DNA from: Edaphochlamys debaryana
Taxonomy: Eukaryota; Chlorophyta; Chlorophyceae; Chlamydomonadales
Assembly: GCA_016858145.1 (NCBI GenBank)
Contig: JAEHOE010000214.1
Location: 1-64,000 of the forward strand
Reading direction: 5' to 3'
Length of the DNA: 64,000 nucleotides
Shown here: positions 59,311 to 64,000 of the stretch, piece after piece
Numbering within the stretch: the stretch's first letter is position 1
How the letters are laid out: the number at the start of each line of letters is the position of its first letter
The notes under the pieces: model-generated
The model's input: only the letters and a program-made list of their open reading frames with translations
Told to the model about the DNA's origin: nothing
Database searches by the model: none
Translations under genes and position numbers: made by a program

Positions 59311-62300
59311 TCACTCGTCATGCTTGCGCGGCGTCACCCCTGCCTCCCTCTTGGCCGTCATGGCCGCTAGCGAGTCGGCCAGGCCCTGCAGCCGCAGCAT
59401 GCTCACCTCCAGCGGCACCACGCCCAAACCGCTCATGGGCCGCGGAGGCGTGGCACCGCCATGCGGCCCCGCGCGGCCCGCCCAGCTGCCCTCCCCCACA
59501 CGCACAGCCCCGCCCGCCGCCGCCGGGGTTGTGGCGGTGGCAGCACCCGCGGGCCCCGCGGCATCGGCGCCAGCGGCGTCGGCGGGGACTGCTGCGGCCG
59601 TGGCGTCATCTGCTGCGCTCCACGCCAGCGGGTTGTACGACATGTACGGCAGCCCGTGGCCGCCCGGCGTGCTGTCCAGCAGCAGCGCCGCCTGCCGCTT
59701 GGGCGAGGCCGGCCAGCCCGAGCTCGTGCCCGTGCTGCCCAGCCCCGCACCCGCGGCGCCGCTGCCGCTCCGGCGGGGCAGCTGCTCCGTGCCGCCCCCT
59801 GTCCCTCCAGCGCCGTCTCCGCCAGCGCCTCTGCCTCCCGCTGCTGCGGCCGCGGCCTCCTGCGTTCCGCTCTGCTTGGGCGCGGTGCGGCCGGCGGAGC
59901 TGCAGAGGCTGGTGAGCTCGCTGGCGGCGCGCGCGTAGCCCGAGCCGCTGGGCGGCGGCGGCAAGAACGTCTCCAGCAGTGCGTCCTGCGTGCCCTGCCG
60001 CGCCACCGCCGCCACGCCGCTGGCCTCCGTGTCGAGCATGAACGCGCGCTCCACCTCCGCCGTGGTGCCCCCGCCCTTGGCGCTGAAGCCGATGCTCACG
60101 CCCCTAGCGGCTCCGACGCCGCCGCCGCCACCAACATTGGCGTCCCCGTGCCCGCCCCCGGCCGCAGGCAGCGGCGGTGCGGCTGCCGGTGCCTCGGTGT
60201 GGGGTGTCATGGCCATACCCAGCACACGGCCCGAGCGGGGGGGAGGGGACGGCGGCGGAGGCGGCGGCGGCGGAGGGCCCGGCGGGAGGTCCGCCTGGCT
60301 TGCGGGCGCAGGTCCGCCAAGGACGACGGGCTCGGCGGCGGGAGCTGACGCCGTTGGTTCGGGGCCCAGGGACGATCGCTTGAAGATGGAGGACCAGCGG
60401 GCGGAGCTGGCCAGCGGCGAGCTGGGGAGCGGCAGCTGTGCGCGAGAGCCGGGGCGCGAGGGGGGGCCGCGCACGGAGCTGTCCTCGGGGCCGCTGACAG
60501 ATGCCGTGGCAGGGCCCGCGGAGGCAGCGGCAGCGGCGGCGGGGGCCTCGGCGCCGACAAACACGGGTGGGTCCACCGCTGAGGAGGCGCGGCGTCTGGT
60601 GGAGGATGGCATGGGCAGCGGCGACAGGGCGGCCAGGGGCTGGAGGTTGCGGGAGCTCGGGGCCGCCGAGGGGGGCCCATGAGCAGCGCACGGGCGGCGC
60701 TTGAAGCGCCGGACGCAGTGGGGGAGGCTTCACCCGACCCCGAGTGCGGGTCGGCGGCGGGGGCGACGGCGGCGGTGCCGGGCGGCAGCGGCGTCACTGC
60801 GACGGAGGAGGCGCGGCGGCCGCTGCCGGCGCGCTGCGCGCCGCTTAAGCTCGTGCCGGCGTGGCGCAGGGAGCGGCTCAGCGCGCCCAGCATGCCCAGC
60901 ACGCTGGAGCGCCGGCCCGTGCTGCTGGCGGCCCGGTCCGCGCTGGCTCCCGTGGCGTCGCCGATGAAGATGTGCGGCAGCTGGGGGCTGCTGCTGCTGA
61001 TGCCCGCTGCGTCCCCCAGGTGGCCCACGTGGCCGGTGCCGGAGGCTACGGGCGACAGGGCCCCTGAGGGCAGGGGCCCAGAGGGCAGGGGCCCCGAGGG
61101 CAGGGGCCCAGAGGGCAGGGGCCCCGAGGGCAGGGGCCCCGAGGGCAAGGCATCCGTGTTGTTGCCCCCCCGCACGGAGGTGTCGTTGGTCGCCGTGGAG
61201 CGGCGGCCGCCCAGGCCCAGGCCCAGGCGGCTGGGGCTGGCCATGGGCGGAGGCATCTGCGTCCGCCGCTGCCACAGGCCGGCCGGGGCGTCCTCTCCCA
61301 CCTGCGCCACCGGCAGGTGCCCCGGCGCGGAGGCCAGCGGGCCGCAGTGCTGCGCCGCCCAGCCCCCGCCCGAACTCATGGGCTCCGGGGCTGCGGGGTC
61401 CACCCACGCCTGCCGGCTGCTGTGCGACGGCCCTGCCGCCGCTGCGTCCACTGGCCCAGGCGGCGGCAGTGGCGGCGTGAAGGCCGAGGAGGGGGGCCTG
61501 GCCAGCTGCCGCAGCTGCGCCCCCGCCATCATGGCCGCACTCATGCTCTGCGCCCGCCGGGCCACGCCCTCCTCCCACGGCCCCTCCTTCACCCCGTCCT
61601 TCACCCCGTCCTTCGCCCCGGCCCCGGCCCCGCTCAGCGCCAGGAAGGCGGCCTTGGAGGACAGCAGCGGCCGCTGCGGCTGCTGCGCTGGGGCCGCTCC
61701 GAGCACGCCGCCCGGGCCTGGCAGCACCAGGGAGGCCCTCCGCGACGGAACGCGGGCGGCCCAGGCGGGGTCCATGTCCGGCGCCAGGCCGACACGCTCC
61801 GGCACGGCGGCCAGGGAGGCCCGGCGGCGCGAGGCAGGGGAGGCGCGGGCCATGGCCGCCGCCGCCGCCAAGCCGCCGTCGGCGCCGTTCGGGCCGCCCG
61901 ACGGCTGGGGCAGGAGCAGCTCCCCGCCAATGTCGGGGCGGCGCGGGGAGCTAGGGTCGGCGCCCGGGTCGGCGGCTTGGCGACGCAGGATCGCAGGTCC
62001 GTTGAAGGTCTGCGACTTGCGCACGCCGGAGCGGTGGGGGCTGCCCGCCGCCGCCGCCCCAGAGCCTGTGTTGGCGCCGGTCGGGGCAGCTGCGACGGCC
62101 GCGGCCGCGACAGCCGTAAGCTCGGCTCCGGATTCGGACGCCCCGAAGAGGTGCTGCGGGCTGGAGGCGCTCTGGGGTCGGGACGCTGCGGCGGCGCGCG
62201 CGGTGGCTGACCGAAGCAGCGCCAGGGGGCCTGAGGCGGCCACAGCAGGTACCGGTACGCCGGCGCCAGGGGTGCCTCCGCCCTGTTGCGGGGCGCCAGC

Positions 62301-64000
62301 CGGATGGGCTTCGGCCTCGCTGGATGCGTCTCCACCGGAAATGATGTTTGCACTGTTGCGCACGCTCACATTCGCAGGAGGAGTGGGGGCGGGGGCTGCC
62401 GCTGGAGGAGGGCTGGCGGCTGGCGGCGTCCTGGCGGCTGGGCTTGGTGGGGCACTGCTGTTGCCGCCGGCCGCACTGGGGGGCTGCAGGCCCCCGCTGC
62501 CACCGGGCGGCTGTGCAACACTGCTGCCAACTGGGGGCACCGGCGTAGGCGAAGGCGGCGAGGCCGGAACACGGCGGGGGGCAGGTGGCGGGGTGCTGCC
62601 GACCGGGCTGGCTGGGGCGGCCGGCGTTATTGTAGGGGCTGCGGCACCCGGCGGTGGCTGGGCCGGCAACGGCGACAGCTGAGGCGGCGAGGTACCAGCG
62701 CTGGGTGCCAGAGATGGCTCCAGGGGCGGGCTAGGCTGTCCGGAGCTGCGTGGCGGCGCCGGCTGAGGGGCCAGCAGGGGACTGCGGCCAAGCGGGGGCT
62801 GCTGAGGGGCAGGCGCGGTGGGTGTGCCGCCTGCAACCCCGGGCGCCGAGGGCCGTGGAGGCGGTGGCGGTGGGGACGCGGGGGCAGGCGGCGATGTAGC
62901 CAGGGGCGCAGGGGGCTGCCACAAGGGCGGCGGTGACAGGCTGCTAGGGGTTAGGGGTTGGGCCCCGGTGGGCCCCGGTGGAGGCAGGGCCGGTTGGCGA
63001 GACCCGACAGGCGGGGACGCTGGGCCCGGAGGCGTGGCCTGGGGAGAGGTCGGCTGTTGCGGCCGGCTGGCGGGTGGCGTGTTGGGGGGCGGAGGCGGGG
63101 CGGCAGCATCGGGCGAGGGAGGGCTCGGCGGCGATAGGGCGACCGGTATAGGAGGGGCCGAAGCGATGAGGCCTGGAGGAGCTGGACTGGAGGCAGGAGC
63201 AGGCGGCTGGTTGGAGGCTTCCTGGGGAGGCGAAGTTATTATGGCCGGCACTCCCGGGACCGGAACCGGTGGTGTGCTGTCCGCAGGCGGACGAGGAGGA
63301 GCCGACGAGGGGGTAGGCGCAGAGGACGGAGGAGGCGTGGCGGGTTAGGTGCTCGCCGGAAACGCCGGAGGCTCGGTGCGCGGCTGAGGGCCCGGAGGCT
63401 GCGGGCTGGGCCCGGTCGGGCCTGGGCCTGATCTGGACGGCAGTGAAGGCGCAGCGGGAGGGCCCCCAGCTGGGGTGAGGGGGTTGAGCGGAGGGGCTGA
63501 GTGGGCGGAGGGCGGCCGCGTAAGATCAAGTGGAGGGGCAGGGACGGAGGCGGCTCGAGGCGTCGGCTGCATTGGCGGAGGTGACGAGGCAAGCGCGGGT
63601 GCTTCAGTCGGCACCAGAGGAGCTTGTGGCGGTGAGGACGCCAGAGGGGATTGTGGTGGTGGGGTCCCGGGTGTGCTTGAAGGGAGACCGGGCGGAGGCA
63701 GCTGCCCTTGACCGCCAAGCGGCGGTGCAGTGGCCGAGGGCGGCTGGAGATGAGGAGGTGGCAGCGGCAGGAGGGCCCCTGCGGGAGGCTGCCCGGACTG
63801 ATCTGGCACAGCAGGCGGCACCATCGGCGGAAGAGGTACCGCGGGCGGGCTGGGCGCAGGGCCCGAGGGCGCTGGCAGCTCCCCAGGCGGTGGCTGCCCG
63901 CCTACCGCAGGGGGCATTGGCGGCGCCATGGGGGGGACAGCGGCAGCAGGCTCATCGGGGCTGGGTGAAGAAGGCGGCGGGGTCGCGGGTTTGGGGCTGA
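59311..64000 (-). pseudogene. Very long Pro/Ser/Ala-rich frame, interrupted; 5' end outside the window
   Basis: Not recognised. On the minus strand a proline-rich frame runs in from the right edge, meets TAA at 63345-63347, continues in the same frame to about 60680, and then is continued by a different frame down to a stop at 59311-59313. Composition is the same on both sides of each break (PPSP and PPAP runs, then a Ser/Arg-rich region with SRRASL and RKSQTF motifs that look like kinase sites, then [13 protein letters not shown]). The frame change coincides with a C6 run (about 60674-60679); one more C would join the frames. So this may be a live gene with a sequence error and an unrecognised intron, or a broken gene. 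No membrane helix or folded domain is visible. It could be a cell-wall or scaffold protein. Confidence 0.5.
61060..61150. repeat. 15-base minisatellite encoding repeated GPLPS
   Basis: About six tandem copies of a 15-base unit (GAGGGCAGGGGCCCM on the plus strand), reading GPLPS repeats in the minus-strand proline-rich frame. The unit length keeps the frame. Confidence 0.9.

Noticed and set aside
60679..62682. 667-codon plus-strand frame opposite the proline-rich gene
   Set aside because: It mirrors the Pro/Ser/Ala-rich minus-strand frame; its repeated EGRGP is the complement of GPLPS, and the minus strand has the long proline runs typical of algal proteins.

Overview
The window looks like nuclear DNA of a chlorophyte green alga. 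It is GC-rich. The genes are broken by many short GT-AG introns with C-rich polypyrimidine tracts. They include a chlorophyll-biosynthesis enzyme (divinyl chlorophyllide 8-vinyl reductase) beside purely eukaryotic genes (ALG10, DIM1, USB1, EAPP, TMEM50/UPF0220, a membrane cytochrome b5-like protein). Some 3' flanks carry TGTAA, the volvocine-type poly(A) motif. I cannot name the species. All exon limits below were read by eye from splice signals and reading phase; every multi-exon model given closes in frame.

Layout. (1) 1-18170: a head-to-tail array of a ~1.78-kb non-coding unit, ten units plus a partial one, open at the left edge; most likely subtelomeric or another satellite-type locus. 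(2) 18171-24026: mitochondrial aconitase, minus strand, 15 exons. (3) 24027-33361: a dual-specificity RlmN-type radical-SAM rRNA methyltransferase gene, minus strand, whose last two exons are separated from the rest by a ~4.97-kb intron. That intron holds an intact tRNA-Ser(CGA), two truncated copies of the tRNA with its upstream flank, and one of two ~0.5-kb direct repeats. (4) 34025-35267: a TMEM50/UPF0220 membrane protein, plus strand, with a GC-AG intron. (5) 36359-38650: an unrecognised coiled-coil protein with only phase-0 introns. (6) 39492-41376: USB1, the U6 snRNA 3' exonuclease. (7) 42305-45909: DVR, 11 exons with a split chloroplast transit peptide. (8) 46697-48176: an MSBP/PGRMC-like protein with two cytochrome b5-type domains. 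(9) 48611-51440: DIM1, the 18S rRNA dimethyladenosine transferase, plus strand. (10) 52332-54597: ALG10, minus strand, head-to-head with (11) 54841-55912: EAPP-like protein, plus strand. (12) 55913-59310: 3.4 kb without a recognisable gene. (13) 59311 to the right edge: a very long proline/serine/alanine-rich reading frame on the minus strand, interrupted by one stop codon and one apparent frameshift.

The genes do not form a pathway. Three act on RNA (RlmN, USB1, DIM1), two in the ER (ALG10, probably the b5-like protein), one in the plastid (DVR) and one in the mitochondrion (aconitase). The most unusual parts are the 1.78-kb satellite array and the oversized rlmN intron with its tRNA-Ser-derived duplications.
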